A DNA stretch of 64,000 bases from Brevibacterium sanguinis (GCF_003315415.1 NZ_QNSB01000006.1:186001-250000), one strand, 5' to 3'. Positions 1-8,824 are shown, counted from the first letter of the stretch. The notes: generated by a model not told the origin, from the letters alone. Translations and numbers: made by a program.

Positions 1-325
1 TGCCGATCCCACCCTCGATGTCGACGAAGGCGTCGCGCTTCGTCGTCCCGGTGGTGAACGAGGTCTCGTGGTAGTCCTTCGCTCGTTCCATGAGGTGGGC
101 GCCGAGCTGCTTGAGGATGACCCCGCGCTGGTGGAACGTCAGCTCCTGCAGCGCCGGACCGCCGACGGTGCGGGCATGATCGGCGACGGCGGCGAAGTCG
201 ATGCCCGCCGAGGTGACGTGGTGGAGGAGCTCGCCGGTCGTGGGATCGTGGACGGCCCGCGCCTCGGCGCCCGTCCCGGGAGTGTGCCACGCGCCCGCGC
301 AGAAGGAACTGAGGATGTCGGTCAT
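1..325 (-). CDS. paaZ: PaaZ, bifunctional oxepin-CoA hydrolase / semialdehyde dehydrogenase (N-terminal part)
   Basis: Only the first 108 codons are in the window; the gene runs off the left edge. The start is the ATG at 323-325, preceded by a GGGAGAGAG Shine-Dalgarno stretch. The visible protein begins MTDILSSFCAGAW and contains a VTSAGIDFAA segment, a GGPALQELTFHQRG segment and DAFVDIEGG. These match the N-terminus of PaaZ, in which an aldehyde dehydrogenase domain precedes a MaoC-like hydratase domain. In the family, PaaZ opens the oxepin-CoA ring and oxidises the semialdehyde in phenylacetate degradation. It is divergent from a transporter across a promoter region holding PaaR-like operators. 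The catalytic Cys and the hydratase domain lie outside the window, so the full domain order is inferred. Confidence 0.85.
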   Translation of the reverse strand, partial: MTDILSSFCAGAWHTPGTGAEARAVHDPTTGELLHHVTSAGIDFAAVADHARTVGGPALQELTFHQRGVILKQLGAHLMERAKDYHETSFTTGTTKRDAFVDIEGGIG

Positions 326-404
326 TGTGCTCTCTCCCGGTCGACGAGTGACTCGACGCGGCCCGCTCGGCCTCACCGGCACCGCTGCCGCGTCCTGACA
401 AGAT

Positions 405-426
405 ACTAACCAAGTGGTCGGTAAAT
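405..426. promoter_or_regulatory. PaaR-like (TetR family) operator 1
   Basis: Imperfect inverted repeat with half-sites ACTAACC and GGTCGGT. By memory it agrees closely with the actinobacterial PaaR consensus (ACTNACCG, six variable bases, CGGTNAGT), with one mismatch in each outer half. It lies 80 bases upstream of the paaZ start, in the divergent paaZ/transporter gap, so repression relieved by phenylacetyl-CoA is plausible. No repressor gene is in the window. Confidence 0.55.
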
Positions 427-478
427 GTCATCGGAACCGGTGACACGGCTCACATCATCCTCTATGATCGACTCAATT

Positions 479-496
479 ACTGACCAACCGGTCACC
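479..496. promoter_or_regulatory. PaaR-like operator 2
   Basis: Second copy of the motif ACTnACCAAnnGGTC found at 405-426. Its core is a perfect inverted repeat, TGACC and GGTCA separated by four bases. It lies between the first site and the transporter start at 666. The rest of the gap (326-665) shows no gene. Confidence 0.45.
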
Positions 497-665
497 CGCG
501 TGGCCCGGCGGGGCGGAGGCGACGACGCCCCCACCCCGTCCGAGCGGCACAGGCAGGACGACCGGCCCGACCAGGACCGGCAACCCGGGCCTGCCCGAGC
601 ACCACGACGACGCAGTCACACCCAGGCAGACCGAACCAGACAGCAATCCGGCAGGGAGCCCGACA

Positions 666-2003
666 ATGTCCACAGCATCCGCCCCGTCCTACACCGCCGA
701 GGAGCGCAAGGTCCTCGCCGGCACCCTCGTCGGCACCACGATCGAGTGGTACGACTTCTTCATCTACGCCCAGGCCGCCGGCCTCGTCCTCGCGGCCCAG
801 TTCTTCGCCCCGCTCGCCACCGACAGTCCCGGGCTGGGGCAGATCATGGCGTGGGCCTCCCTGGGGATCTCGTTCCTGTTCCGCCCGCTCGGGGCGATCA
901 TCGCCGGTCACCTCGGCGACCGGATCGGGCGCAAGACGATGCTGGTGCTCACCCTCATGCTCATGGGCCTGGCCACCTCGCTCATCGGCGTCCTGCCGAC
1001 GTACACGCAGATCGGCGTCGCGGCCCCGATCCTGCTGACGTTCCTGCGGATCCTCCAGGGGTTCTCCGCCGGCGGCGAGTGGGGCGGCGCGGCCCTGCTG
1101 TCCGTCGAGCACGCCCCGGTGGGACGCCGCGGCCTGTTCGGCGCGTACCCGCAGATCGGGGTGCCCATCGGCATGATCCTCGCCACCGGGGTGATCTGGA
1201 TCCTCACCACCGTCCTCAGTCCCGAGCAGTTCGCGAGCTTCGGCTGGCGGATCCCGTTCCTGTTCTCGATCGTCCTCGTCATCGTCGGCTACTACATCCG
1301 CCGCCGCGTCGAGGAGAGCCCGGTGTTCGCCGAACTCGCGCAGCGGCGCGCCGAGTCCTCGGCTCCCCTGTCGACCCTGTTCCGGAAGAACACGAAGGAG
1401 GTCGTCCTCACGGCCCTCATCTTCATCGGCAACAACGCCGTCGGCTACATGATCATCGCGTTCTTCGCCGCATACGCCTCGCGTCCGCTCGCCGAGGGCG
1501 GAATGGTCGGCCTCGAGCGCGCGCCGGTGCTGCTGGCGACGACGGTCGCGAGCTTCGGCTGGCTCGTGTTCACGATGTGGGGCGGCGCGCTCTCGGACAG
1601 ACTCGGTCGCGTGCGCACCTTCCAGATCGGCTACGGCCTCCTCATCCTGTGGCTGGTCCCGACGTTCCTCATGATCGACATGGCCAACATCTGGATGTAC
1701 GGGATCGGCATCTTCGTCCTCACGGTCGGCATGGGCCTGAGCTACGGCCCGATGTCGGCCCTCTACGCGGAGATGTTCCCCGCCCAGGTCCGCTACTCCG
1801 GGGTCTCGATCGGGTATGCGCTCGGTGCGATCCTCGGCGGCGCCTTCGCCCCCACCATCGCCGAGGCGCTCCTGACCTCCACGGGCACGTCGCTGTCGAT
1901 CGCGATCTACATGATCATCGTCTGCGTGATCTCGCTCATCGGCGTCAGCCTCGTCAAGGAGACGAAGGGCGTCCCCCTGGGCGTGAGCAGGCATCACGAC
2001 TGA
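666..2003 (+). CDS. MHS-family MFS transporter
   Basis: A 445-residue, 12-segment major facilitator of the metabolite:H+ symporter (MHS) type. Seen: an N-terminal GTTIEWYDFFIYA motif, the loop 2-3 signature GHLGDRIGRK near residues 80-90, and GFSAGGEWGGA near 135, all typical of ShiA/ProP/KgtP-like carriers. The ATG at 666 follows GGGAG at good spacing. It is divergent from paaZ and shares its operator region, so import of phenylacetate or a related aromatic acid is a reasonable inference, but MHS carriers have many organic-acid substrates. No membrane segment appears missing. Confidence 0.85.
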   Translation: MSTASAPSYTAEERKVLAGTLVGTTIEWYDFFIYAQAAGLVLAAQFFAPLATDSPGLGQIMAWASLGISFLFRPLGAIIAGHLGDRIGRKTMLVLTLMLMGLATSLIGVLPTYTQIGVAAPILLTFLRILQGFSAGGEWGGAALLSVEHAPVGRRGLFGAYPQIGVPIGMILATGVIWILTTVLSPEQFASFGWRIPFLFSIVLVIVGYYIRRRVEESPVFAELAQRRAESSAPLSTLFRKNTKEVVLTALIFIGNNAVGYMIIAFFAAYASRPLAEGGMVGLERAPVLLATTVASFGWLVFTMWGGALSDRLGRVRTFQIGYGLLILWLVPTFLMIDMANIWMYGIGIFVLTVGMGLSYGPMSALYAEMFPAQVRYSGVSIGYALGAILGGAFAPTIAEALLTSTGTSLSIAIYMIIVCVISLIGVSLVKETKGVPLGVSRHHD

Positions 2004-2061
2004 GAGCCGCCGGCCTCGGCCGCGCGTGCGCAACCGGACGACCGCGTACCGGCCTCCGGCC

Positions 2062-3168
2062 TCAGCCGCGGGTGCGCAGCGGGAACTCCGCGTGGATCTT
2101 CTCGATGAGGGCGAGGATCTGGGCCGACTCATAGGGGTCGACCGGAATCTCGCCCTCACCGCGGATGGCCGCCGCCATGCGCCGGTAGAAGTCGGGGTAG
2201 TCGCCGCGGACGGCGGTCGGGGTGTCGACGTCGGCCTCGCCGCCCTCGGTCTGCGCAGGCACATGGACCTGCATCGCCTGCGGGTCGTCGAACCATCCGT
2301 ACTCGTCGTCCGCGGGCCCGACTCCGGCATGCAGCTGCGCCTCCTGCGGGTCCCTCGCGCCGCTGACGAAGGCCGCCCGGTCGCCGACGACGCGGAACCG
2401 GTCGCCCGGTGCCGGGCACCGGCGGTTCATCCACACCCGGGTGCGCACCCCGTTCTCGTGGAGGAGCGAGACGAACGAGTCCTCATCGGCAATCGCCTCG
2501 GCGCTGTGGGCGGTGAGCTCGGCGTAGACGTCGCTGATCGGGCCGAACAGGACCACCGCCTGATCGAGCAGGTGTGTCCCGAGGTCGAAGAGGATCCCTC
2601 CCCCCTCGGCCACCGGGGTCGTGTCCTTCCACCCGCCTGGGGGTCTCTGGCTCCACGACTCGACCCGGGACTCGAAGGTTCGCACCTGCCCGAGCCCCTC
2701 CTCGGCGAGGAGGGCCCTCAGGGTCGCGAAGTCCGAGTCCCAGCGCCGGTTCTGGTAGACGCTGAGGACCCCCGCCGAGGCGGCCTGGGCCTCCATGATC
2801 TGCCGGGCGTCCTCGGCGGTGGGGGCGAAGGGCTTGTCGACGACGACGCTGAGGTCGCGGTCGAGGGCGGCGATCGCCTGCTCCCTGTGAAGCGCGGGCG
2901 GGGTGCCGATGACGACGAGGTCGATGTCGGCGTCGTCGTCGATGCGTTCGAGGAGAGCCTCGTACGAGTCGTGGATGATCGCGCTCGGGTGGGCTTGCTC
3001 GGCCTGAGCGCGGCGTTCCTCGTCGGAGGTGACGATGGCCGCGATCTCGAAGTCGGGGTCGGCGGCGAGCAGCGGCGCGTGGAACACCCGCCCGGACGTG
3101 CCGAACCCGACGATGGCGGCTCTGATGGGGGCGGTATTCGTTGCTCCGTCTGTGGTTGCAGCGGTCAT
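2062..3168 (-). CDS. Gfo/Idh/MocA-family NAD(P)-dependent oxidoreductase
   Basis: A 368-residue protein with an N-terminal Rossmann fold: the dinucleotide motif GFGTSG is at residues 21-26 and the family's (E/D)KP motif appears as DKPFAPT near 112. The C-terminal alpha/beta substrate domain is complete. A GGAGG Shine-Dalgarno sits about 7 bases before the ATG at 3168. Relatives oxidise or reduce sugars, inositols or similar polyols; the substrate cannot be read here. It is tail-to-tail with the MHS carrier and 83 bases beyond the stop of the drug exporter, so it may be read through from that gene or stand alone. Confidence 0.85.
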   Translation of the reverse strand: MTAATTDGATNTAPIRAAIVGFGTSGRVFHAPLLAADPDFEIAAIVTSDEERRAQAEQAHPSAIIHDSYEALLERIDDDADIDLVVIGTPPALHREQAIAALDRDLSVVVDKPFAPTAEDARQIMEAQAASAGVLSVYQNRRWDSDFATLRALLAEEGLGQVRTFESRVESWSQRPPGGWKDTTPVAEGGGILFDLGTHLLDQAVVLFGPISDVYAELTAHSAEAIADEDSFVSLLHENGVRTRVWMNRRCPAPGDRFRVVGDRAAFVSGARDPQEAQLHAGVGPADDEYGWFDDPQAMQVHVPAQTEGGEADVDTPTAVRGDYPDFYRRMAAAIRGEGEIPVDPYESAQILALIEKIHAEFPLRTRG

Positions 3169-3251
3169 TTCAGCACCTCCGAGAGGAGTCGGGACATCGT
3201 TCGGCCACTTTACGGCGTGCGCCGCCTCAGCGGAATCCGACGCGCGGCTGC

Positions 3252-4682
3252 TCAGTGCTCAGTTGACCGCCTCGTGCTCAACACCGGCGGGCTCGGCAGC
3301 TTCAGCGCGATGACTGCGACGATTCCGGCGACGAGGACGATGACCGAGCCCGCCATCAGCGCGAACTGGTACCCCTCGAGCAGTGCGGCGGGAGCCGCGT
3401 CCGCTCCGGCACCCCGGGCCGCGGTGACGGTGGCGGCGATCCCCGCGAGCAGAGTCAGGCCGATCGCGACCCCGATCTGCTGGGCGGAGTTGAGCAGTGC
3501 CGAGGCGATGCCCGCCCGCGCCGATTCCACCCCATAGATCGCGGCCTGGGTCAGGGCCATGATGCCCATGCCGTACCCGATGGCCAGGAACAACATCGCC
3601 GGGGCGAGATGCCACCAATAGGCGGTGTCGAGGGAGATGCGGGAGAACCAGAATGTCGCACCGGCCGCGAACACGGCGCTCACCGCAGCGACGAACCGTG
3701 GGGAGAACCTGAGGACGAGCTTCGGCCCCGCCCCCGCGCCGATGAAGATCCCGACGGCGAAGGGCAGCCAGGCCAGCCCGGTCTGGAGCGGACCGCAGCC
3801 CTCGAGGTTCTGCAGGTGGAGGGTGATGATGAAGAACGTACCCATCGGCCCGACGGCCAGCAGCAGCATCGCCACATAGGCACCCGACCGGTTGCGGCTG
3901 CGGAACAGGCTCAGCGGAACCAGCGGGTTCGCGCTGCGTGACTGCACGAGGACGAAGAGGGCCAACAGCACCGCGGCCGCGGCGATGAGGGCCAGCGCAA
4001 TCGGATCAGCGGCTCCCGCCTCGCCGAAACGGGTGATGGAGTAGACGAGAGCGACCATTCCTCCGGTTCCGAGGACGGCATCGAGAGTGCCGATCCGCCC
4101 GGTGTGGGGCTTCGCGGCGACCAGGGTGCGGGTTCCCAGCAGCGCCAGCAGCCCGATCGGCACGTTGATGAAGAAGACCCATCTCCATCCCAGGGTTCCG
4201 GTGAGGACCCCGCCGAGGATGAGACCGAGGACGACTCCCAGGCCGCTCATCGCCCCGTACAGGGACAGCGCCCGGTCTCTCATCGTGCGGTCGTCGAAGG
4301 TGGTGGTGATGAGCGCGAGAGCGTTGGGTGAGGCGAGCGCGGCACCCACTCCCTGCAGGGCGCGGGCGGCGATGAGAGTCTCGACGTTCGGGCCGAGTCC
4401 GCCGGCGAAGGAGGCGAGTGCGAAGACGAGGAGGCCGAGCTGCAGGGTCCGCTTCCGCCCCCAGATGTCGCCGATCCGCCCGCCGAGAAGGAGCAGGGCT
4501 CCGAAGGCGAGGATGTAGCCATTGACGACCCAGGGCAGGTGGACGGGATCGACGGCGAGTTCAGTCTGGATGCTCGGCAGCGCGATGTTGACGATGGAGT
4601 CGTCGAGCACGAGCATCAGCTGCGCCATCGCGATCACGAGCAGAGCGATCGCCTGCCCCCTGGCCGTACGGGTCTCTCTCAT
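3252..4682 (-). CDS. DHA2-family (14-segment) MFS exporter
   Basis: A 476-residue multidrug-type major facilitator. The first segment carries LVLDDSIVNIALPSIQ (DHA2 motif D1), loop 2-3 carries GGRIGDIWGRKR (motif A), and an ALQGVGAALASPNAL segment follows, as in EmrB/QacA-like proton antiporters. The count of hydrophobic segments is consistent with 14. The ATG at 4682 has AAAGGA six bases upstream. Export of toxic compounds in exchange for protons is the family role; the substrate is unknown. Two CsoR-type operators lie 40-92 bases upstream, suggesting control by a metal- or persulfide-sensing repressor not encoded here. Confidence 0.85.
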   Translation of the reverse strand: MRETRTARGQAIALLVIAMAQLMLVLDDSIVNIALPSIQTELAVDPVHLPWVVNGYILAFGALLLLGGRIGDIWGRKRTLQLGLLVFALASFAGGLGPNVETLIAARALQGVGAALASPNALALITTTFDDRTMRDRALSLYGAMSGLGVVLGLILGGVLTGTLGWRWVFFINVPIGLLALLGTRTLVAAKPHTGRIGTLDAVLGTGGMVALVYSITRFGEAGAADPIALALIAAAAVLLALFVLVQSRSANPLVPLSLFRSRNRSGAYVAMLLLAVGPMGTFFIITLHLQNLEGCGPLQTGLAWLPFAVGIFIGAGAGPKLVLRFSPRFVAAVSAVFAAGATFWFSRISLDTAYWWHLAPAMLFLAIGYGMGIMALTQAAIYGVESARAGIASALLNSAQQIGVAIGLTLLAGIAATVTAARGAGADAAPAALLEGYQFALMAGSVIVLVAGIVAVIALKLPSPPVLSTRRSTEH

Positions 4683-4720
4683 CAGGTTCCTTTCGACGTC
4701 TGGCGGCGGGCTCGAAGCTC

Positions 4721-4737
4721 ATACCCCGGGGGTGTAC
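4721..4737. promoter_or_regulatory. CsoR/RcnR-type operator 1
   Basis: ATACCCCGGGGGTGTAC: an A/T-flanked C-run facing a G-run, the usual look of CsoR/CstR/FrmR family operators. It lies 39 bases upstream of the drug exporter start. Confidence 0.4.
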
Positions 4738-4753
4738 TCCCCGCTGGCCCACC

Positions 4754-4774
4754 ATATACCCACAGGGGGTATAC
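4754..4774. promoter_or_regulatory. CsoR/RcnR-type operator 2
   Basis: TATACCC and GGGTATA form a perfect 7-bp inverted repeat with a 5-bp spacer at 4755-4773. Together with the site at 4721 it could bracket the promoter of the exporter at 4682. It may also affect the divergent gene at 4862. Confidence 0.5.
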
Positions 4775-4861
4775 GAATCAAGCCGAAGAAGCGAGATCCA
4801 GGACACATCGGGCCGAATCGAGCACGGGTCGGTCACCTCGCTCGCAAGTAGAGTGGAGGCG

Positions 4862-5794
4862 ATGAATGCACTCACCGTCGCCGAGGTGACCGCCGCCGCC
4901 GACCGCATCGCCGGCCAGGTCCGCCCGGTCCCGATCGCGCGCCGCTCCCCCGCCTCGCCGGTGAGCTTCGCGCTGGAGTTCACGCAGTTCACGGGCACGT
5001 TCAAGGCGCGTGGGGCGAAGAACTTCATCCGCGCCCACCTCGAGGCGGGCACCCTGCCCGGGGCCGGGGTGACGATCGCCTCGGGAGGGAACGCGGGGCT
5101 CGCCTGCGCGTGGGCTGCACGGGCCGAAGGCGTGCCCGCGACCGTGTTCCTCCCGGCCACCGCTCCCGCAGTCAAGGTCGAACGGCTGCGCGGCTACGGC
5201 GCCGATGTCCGCCTCGTCGGCAGTGAGTACGCCGAGGCGGCCGCCGCGTGCGAGGAGTTCGTGGCGTCCTCGGGCGCGCTGGCCTCCCACGCCTACGACC
5301 ATCCGCTCATCGCCGCCGGTGCGGGAACGCTGATGGTGGAGATCCTCGCCGAGGTGCCCGACCTCGACACCGTGGTCGTGGCCGTCGGAGGCGGCGGACT
5401 CTTCGCCGGGATCGCCACCGTCGCCCGGAATCACGGTGTGCGCACCGTCGCCGTCGAACCCGAGAATTGCCGGGCGCTCAACGCGGCGCTCGAGGCCGGT
5501 GAGGTCGTCGACGTCCCGGTCGACTCGGTGGCCGCGGACTCCCTGGGCGCCCGTCGGGTCACCGAGCTCGCCCTGCGGGCCGCCCAGAACGACTTCGTCA
5601 CCTCGGTGCTCGTGCCCGACGTGGAGATCGTCGACGCCCGCCGCAGGCTGTGGAGCGACCACCGGCTGGCCGTCGAGCATGCCGCGGCTACGGCGCTGGC
5701 CGGGATCGACTCACCGCAGGGGTACCGCCCGGGCGAGGGAGAGAAGGTCTGCGTCGTCCTGTGCGGGGCGAACACCCACCTCGGCGACCTCTGA
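4862..5794 (+). CDS. Threonine/serine dehydratase-like PLP enzyme
   Basis: About 310 residues of a fold-type II PLP enzyme. Seen: FTGTFKARGA with the Schiff-base lysine near residue 50, the phosphate/carboxylate loop SGGNAG (SxGNHG in most relatives), and a late GGGGL glycine loop. Family reaction: deamination of threonine or serine to a 2-oxoacid and ammonia. There is no regulatory ACT domain, so it is a catabolic-type or otherwise specialised enzyme. The ATG at 4862 has GGAGG only two bases upstream; an in-frame GTG at 4853 is an alternative, and a leaderless message is possible. It is divergent from the drug exporter. Confidence 0.8.
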   Translation: MNALTVAEVTAAADRIAGQVRPVPIARRSPASPVSFALEFTQFTGTFKARGAKNFIRAHLEAGTLPGAGVTIASGGNAGLACAWAARAEGVPATVFLPATAPAVKVERLRGYGADVRLVGSEYAEAAAACEEFVASSGALASHAYDHPLIAAGAGTLMVEILAEVPDLDTVVVAVGGGGLFAGIATVARNHGVRTVAVEPENCRALNAALEAGEVVDVPVDSVAADSLGARRVTELALRAAQNDFVTSVLVPDVEIVDARRRLWSDHRLAVEHAAATALAGIDSPQGYRPGEGEKVCVVLCGANTHLGDL

Positions 5795-5829
5795 GGTCCG
5801 GTGCGCCGTCCCCGGTGCGCCGTCCCCGG

Positions 5830-7008
5830 TCAGCCGTCCGCGGCCAGCCTCCACAGCGAGGTGACCTCCCGGCTGCGCGCCGCGTGGAGCGGGTCGCTCG
5901 CATCCGTGGCACGACCATGCGTGGGCGCGGTGGCGAGACGGTCGATCACGTGCAGGCCGGCTGCGGCGATGCGCTCGAGCAGGTCGGCCCGGGTGCGCAG
6001 GCCCAGGTGCTCGGCGAGGTCGGAGATGATGAGCCAGGCCTCTCCTCCCGGATTGAGGTGCTCGGCGGCTCCCTCGAGGAACCGGTGGAGGACCGAGGAG
6101 TCCTCGTCGTAGATGCCGAGTTCGAGCGCCGAGGTGGGCCGGGCAGGCAGCCACGGCGGATTGCACACGATGAGGTCGGCCCGCCCCTCGGGGAACAGGT
6201 CGGCCTCGATCGCGCGCGCCCTGTCCGCGCACCCGAGTCGGGCGAAGTTCTCATTCGCGCATTCCACGGCGCGGCCGTTGATGTCGGTGGCGATGATGCT
6301 CTCCACTCCGCGGCGGGCGAGGAGGGCAGCGAGCACACCCGTGCCCGTTCCGAGGTCGAACGCGGTCCGCGTTCCGGCGGGAATGGGCGCTCGGGCGACG
6401 AGCTCGATGTACTCGCCCCTGACCGGGGAGAACACTCCGTACCGGGGGTGGATCCTCGCATCGAGCGAGGGAATCGGCACCCCTGTCTCGTGCCATCCGC
6501 GGGCGCTGAGCACGCCCTGCAGCTCGGTCAGCGACACGCACATCGCCGAGGTGGGGTCGCCGTAGGCGTCTCGGCACGCCTCGCGCACATCGGGGGCGCG
6601 GCGCAGGTCGAGGGAGAAGTCCGCGCCGAGTTCGACGATGAGCCGACCGAGGATCCGGGCTCTGTCCTCCCGTGCCCGGCGCTGGGCGAGGAACGCCCGG
6701 GTGATCTTTTCGCCCTCGGTCGCCGATGCGGCCACCCCGCCTCCGCGGGGGCCACGTGATCCTCTCCGGCCGCCTCGGCGAGCGAGGGCGAGGTCGACCC
6801 GCCGCGCCATCGCACTGAGCAGCTGCCTGCCGTTGTGGAAGTCCCCGCGCCACAGCAGCCCGGTCCCCTTTCGGGCGAGCGCGTAGGCGGCGGTGGCGGT
6901 GATCGCATCGTCGATGACGACGACCCGCTCCGGGGCAGCGGCACCGCTCTCCGAATGCCAGGCCGCCGAGCGGGTGCGGTCGTCCTCGGTCCATTCGATG
7001 GTGGGCAC
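5830..7008 (-). CDS. Class I SAM-dependent methyltransferase (HemK/RsmC-like)
   Basis: The C-terminal half carries SAM motif I FDLGTGTGVLAALLARRG, an acidic ATDIN strand and the amino-methylating tetrapeptide NPPW, as in HemK/PrmC (protein glutamine) and RsmC/RlmG (rRNA guanine) enzymes. The N-terminal half is poorly conserved, with an Arg/Gly-rich stretch, as in RlmG/RsmC-type two-domain proteins. I placed the start at GTG 7008 because GAGGGA lies seven bases upstream. ATG 7035 and TTG 7083 are in frame and would add 9 or 25 residues. Target rRNA or protein is unknown. It converges on the dehydratase-like gene. Confidence 0.75.
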   Translation of the reverse strand: MPTIEWTEDDRTRSAAWHSESGAAAPERVVVIDDAITATAAYALARKGTGLLWRGDFHNGRQLLSAMARRVDLALARRGGRRGSRGPRGGGVAASATEGEKITRAFLAQRRAREDRARILGRLIVELGADFSLDLRRAPDVREACRDAYGDPTSAMCVSLTELQGVLSARGWHETGVPIPSLDARIHPRYGVFSPVRGEYIELVARAPIPAGTRTAFDLGTGTGVLAALLARRGVESIIATDINGRAVECANENFARLGCADRARAIEADLFPEGRADLIVCNPPWLPARPTSALELGIYDEDSSVLHRFLEGAAEHLNPGGEAWLIISDLAEHLGLRTRADLLERIAAAGLHVIDRLATAPTHGRATDASDPLHAARSREVTSLWRLAADG

Positions 7009-7105
7009 GGACGGCTCCCTCGGAGTCGGAGGCATGGACTTCTGGCACTGCGACGAGGTGCCGTGGCGAATCGCGCCTGCCAATTATCCCATGCCCTCCA
7101 CCGGT

Positions 7106-7945
7106 TCAGTCCGAAGGACGCGCTTCAGCCGAAGGCGGATGCGGCATGTGCAGGGGGCGGCTCCTGCTCGTCCGGGCCGACCATCGCCCGTTCTCGTACC
7201 CGACCTCGATGGGGTGGTCGAACGCGGCGGAGACGGTGTCCGTCGTGAGCACCTCGGCGATGTCCCCGGACGCCGTCACCCGGCCGTGGGAGATGAGCAT
7301 CGCCTTCCCGGTGCTCTCGGGGATCTCCTCGAGGTGGTGGGTGACGAGGATCGTCGCCAGGTCGGGCGATGACACCGACAGGTCGTCGATCGTCTCGAGC
7401 AGCTGTTCGCGGGCGGCGACGTCGAGGCCCGTCGTCGGTTCGTCGAAAAGGAGGAGGCTGGGATCGGCGATGAGGGCGCGGGCGACGAGAGTCCTCCCCC
7501 GCTCCCCCTGGCTGAGCACCTGCCAGCCGGCGCCGGCACGGTCGCTCAACCCCACCTCGGCGATGAGCCGGTCGGCCTCCGCGACCTCGTCCGCGCTCGG
7601 CTCCCACCGCAGAGGGCGCTCGATGGTGCCGGTCAGCCCGGTGAGCACGACCCCGCGCACGGACATGTTCGACCGCAGCGGGTGCCGGGGATTGACGTGG
7701 CCGATGTGGCGGCGCAGCGCCTGGAGCTCGACGCGGCCCATGCGGTGGTCGAGGATGTCGACGGTGCCGGAGGTGGGGAAGACCTGGGCCGCGCAGAAGC
7801 TGAGGATCGTCGACTTCCCCGCCCCGTTGGGGCCGAGGAGGGCCCAGTGCTCGCCTGCCTCCACCCTCAGGCTGATGCCGTGGAGGATCTGCGTGTCGCC
7901 GCGCCGGAAGGTCACGTCGTCGAGGGTGAGGACCGTCATGGCCAT
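7106..7945 (-). CDS. ABC transporter ATP-binding protein
   Basis: A 279-residue ATPase with Walker A GPNGAGKST near residue 40, Q-loop region, signature LSQGERGR near 145, Walker B LLLFDEPT near 165 and the H-loop in VTHHLEEI. It resembles the stand-alone YlmA/ModF-like type. No permease or binding protein is adjacent, so its partner is unknown or it acts as a soluble ATPase. The start may be ATG 7945 or ATG 7939. It is followed after about 100 bases by the methyltransferase on the same strand. Confidence 0.8.
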   Translation of the reverse strand: MAMTVLTLDDVTFRRGDTQILHGISLRVEAGEHWALLGPNGAGKSTILSFCAAQVFPTSGTVDILDHRMGRVELQALRRHIGHVNPRHPLRSNMSVRGVVLTGLTGTIERPLRWEPSADEVAEADRLIAEVGLSDRAGAGWQVLSQGERGRTLVARALIADPSLLLFDEPTTGLDVAAREQLLETIDDLSVSSPDLATILVTHHLEEIPESTGKAMLISHGRVTASGDIAEVLTTDTVSAAFDHPIEVGYENGRWSARTSRSRPLHMPHPPSAEARPSD

Positions 7946-7963
7946 GATGCTACCCGGGACCAG

Positions 7964-7988
7964 CGCGCCCCCGGACCGCGGGGGCGCG
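7964..7988 (-). terminator. GC-rich hairpin after the SDR gene
   Basis: CGCGCCCCC pairs with GGGGGCGCG across a 7-base loop. It begins 17 bases past the stop of the SDR at 8005. There is no U-tract, as is common in high-GC actinobacteria. Confidence 0.5.
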
Positions 7989-8004
7989 GACGAGGGAGTG
8001 ATCG

Positions 8005-8790
8005 TCAGAAGTGGGTGCCGCCGTCGATGCGGATCTCGGTGCCGGTGATGAACTTCCCGTCCTCACTGGCGAGCATCGCCACGACCCCGGCGACGGTCTC
8101 GGGGCCCGCGAACCCATCGCCGATGGCCGGCTGCAGCTTCGCGAGGAGGGACAGGTCGGCGTCCGCGGGGAATCCCGGTCCCCGGCTCTGCCCGCTCTGC
8201 CCCGATCCGTCGGTCATCCCCGAGGAGATCGAACCCGGCTGCACCGCGGTGAAGCGGATCCCGTCCTTGGCGTACTCCGAGGCCAGGGCGTGTGTCATCG
8301 ACTGGATCGCGCCCTTCGACGCGGCGTAGGCGGCCATGTACGGATGAGCGAACATCGCCGAGGTGGAGCTGAAGCTGACGACGGCCGGATCGTGGCCCTG
8401 CCGGAGAGCCGGGATCGACTCCCGGATGACGAGGAAGGTGCCGAAGAGGTTGACGCGGATCACCCGCTCGAAGTCGGCGAGGCTCGTCTCGTGGGTATGG
8501 GAGGACCGCAGGATCCCGGCCGCGTTGACGACGACGTCGAGACCGCCGAGCCACTCGATCGCCTCGGCGACCCCGGCCGTGACCGAGTCCTCCGCGGCGA
8601 TGTCCATCTCCACGGTGTGCAGGCGCTCCGCCGCCTCGCCCGCCTTGGCCGCGGTGTCGGCGAGACCGGCGGCGCTGACGTCGGCAGCGGCGACGCGGCC
8701 GCCCTCGGAGAGGAAGCGCAGCACCGTGGCCTGCCCGATGCCCGAGCCCGCTCCGGTGATGAGCACGCGGCGATCCGTGTAGCGATTCAT
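8005..8790 (-). CDS. SDR-family oxidoreductase
   Basis: A 261-residue classical short-chain dehydrogenase. Seen: cofactor motif TGAGSGIG at residues 12-19, the NAAG strand, catalytic Ser in SFSSTSA and YAASK near 155, and the C-terminal RIDGGTHF typical of the family. The ATG at 8790 follows AAGAAGGGA at good spacing; a longer frame upstream has no support. It oxidises an alcohol or reduces a ketone with NAD(P); the substrate is unknown. It is divergent from a TetR regulator, and a perfect palindrome lies between them, so it is probably that regulator's target. Confidence 0.85.
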   Translation of the reverse strand: MNRYTDRRVLITGAGSGIGQATVLRFLSEGGRVAAADVSAAGLADTAAKAGEAAERLHTVEMDIAAEDSVTAGVAEAIEWLGGLDVVVNAAGILRSSHTHETSLADFERVIRVNLFGTFLVIRESIPALRQGHDPAVVSFSSTSAMFAHPYMAAYAASKGAIQSMTHALASEYAKDGIRFTAVQPGSISSGMTDGSGQSGQSRGPGFPADADLSLLAKLQPAIGDGFAGPETVAGVVAMLASEDGKFITGTEIRIDGGTHF

Positions 8791-8824
8791 GATGATCCCT
8801 TCTTGATGTCCATTTATGCCAGCG

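Noticed and set aside
425-2330. Very long open frames on both strands over the MHS transporter (569 and 612 codons)
   Set aside because: They are Arg/Pro/Asp-rich shadows caused by high GC; only the 666-2003 frame has a ribosome-binding site, membrane segments and family motifs.
5799-5830. Short direct repeat of GGTGCGCCGTCCCCG
   Set aside because: Two copies only, in a 35-base gap between convergent genes; nothing suggests function.
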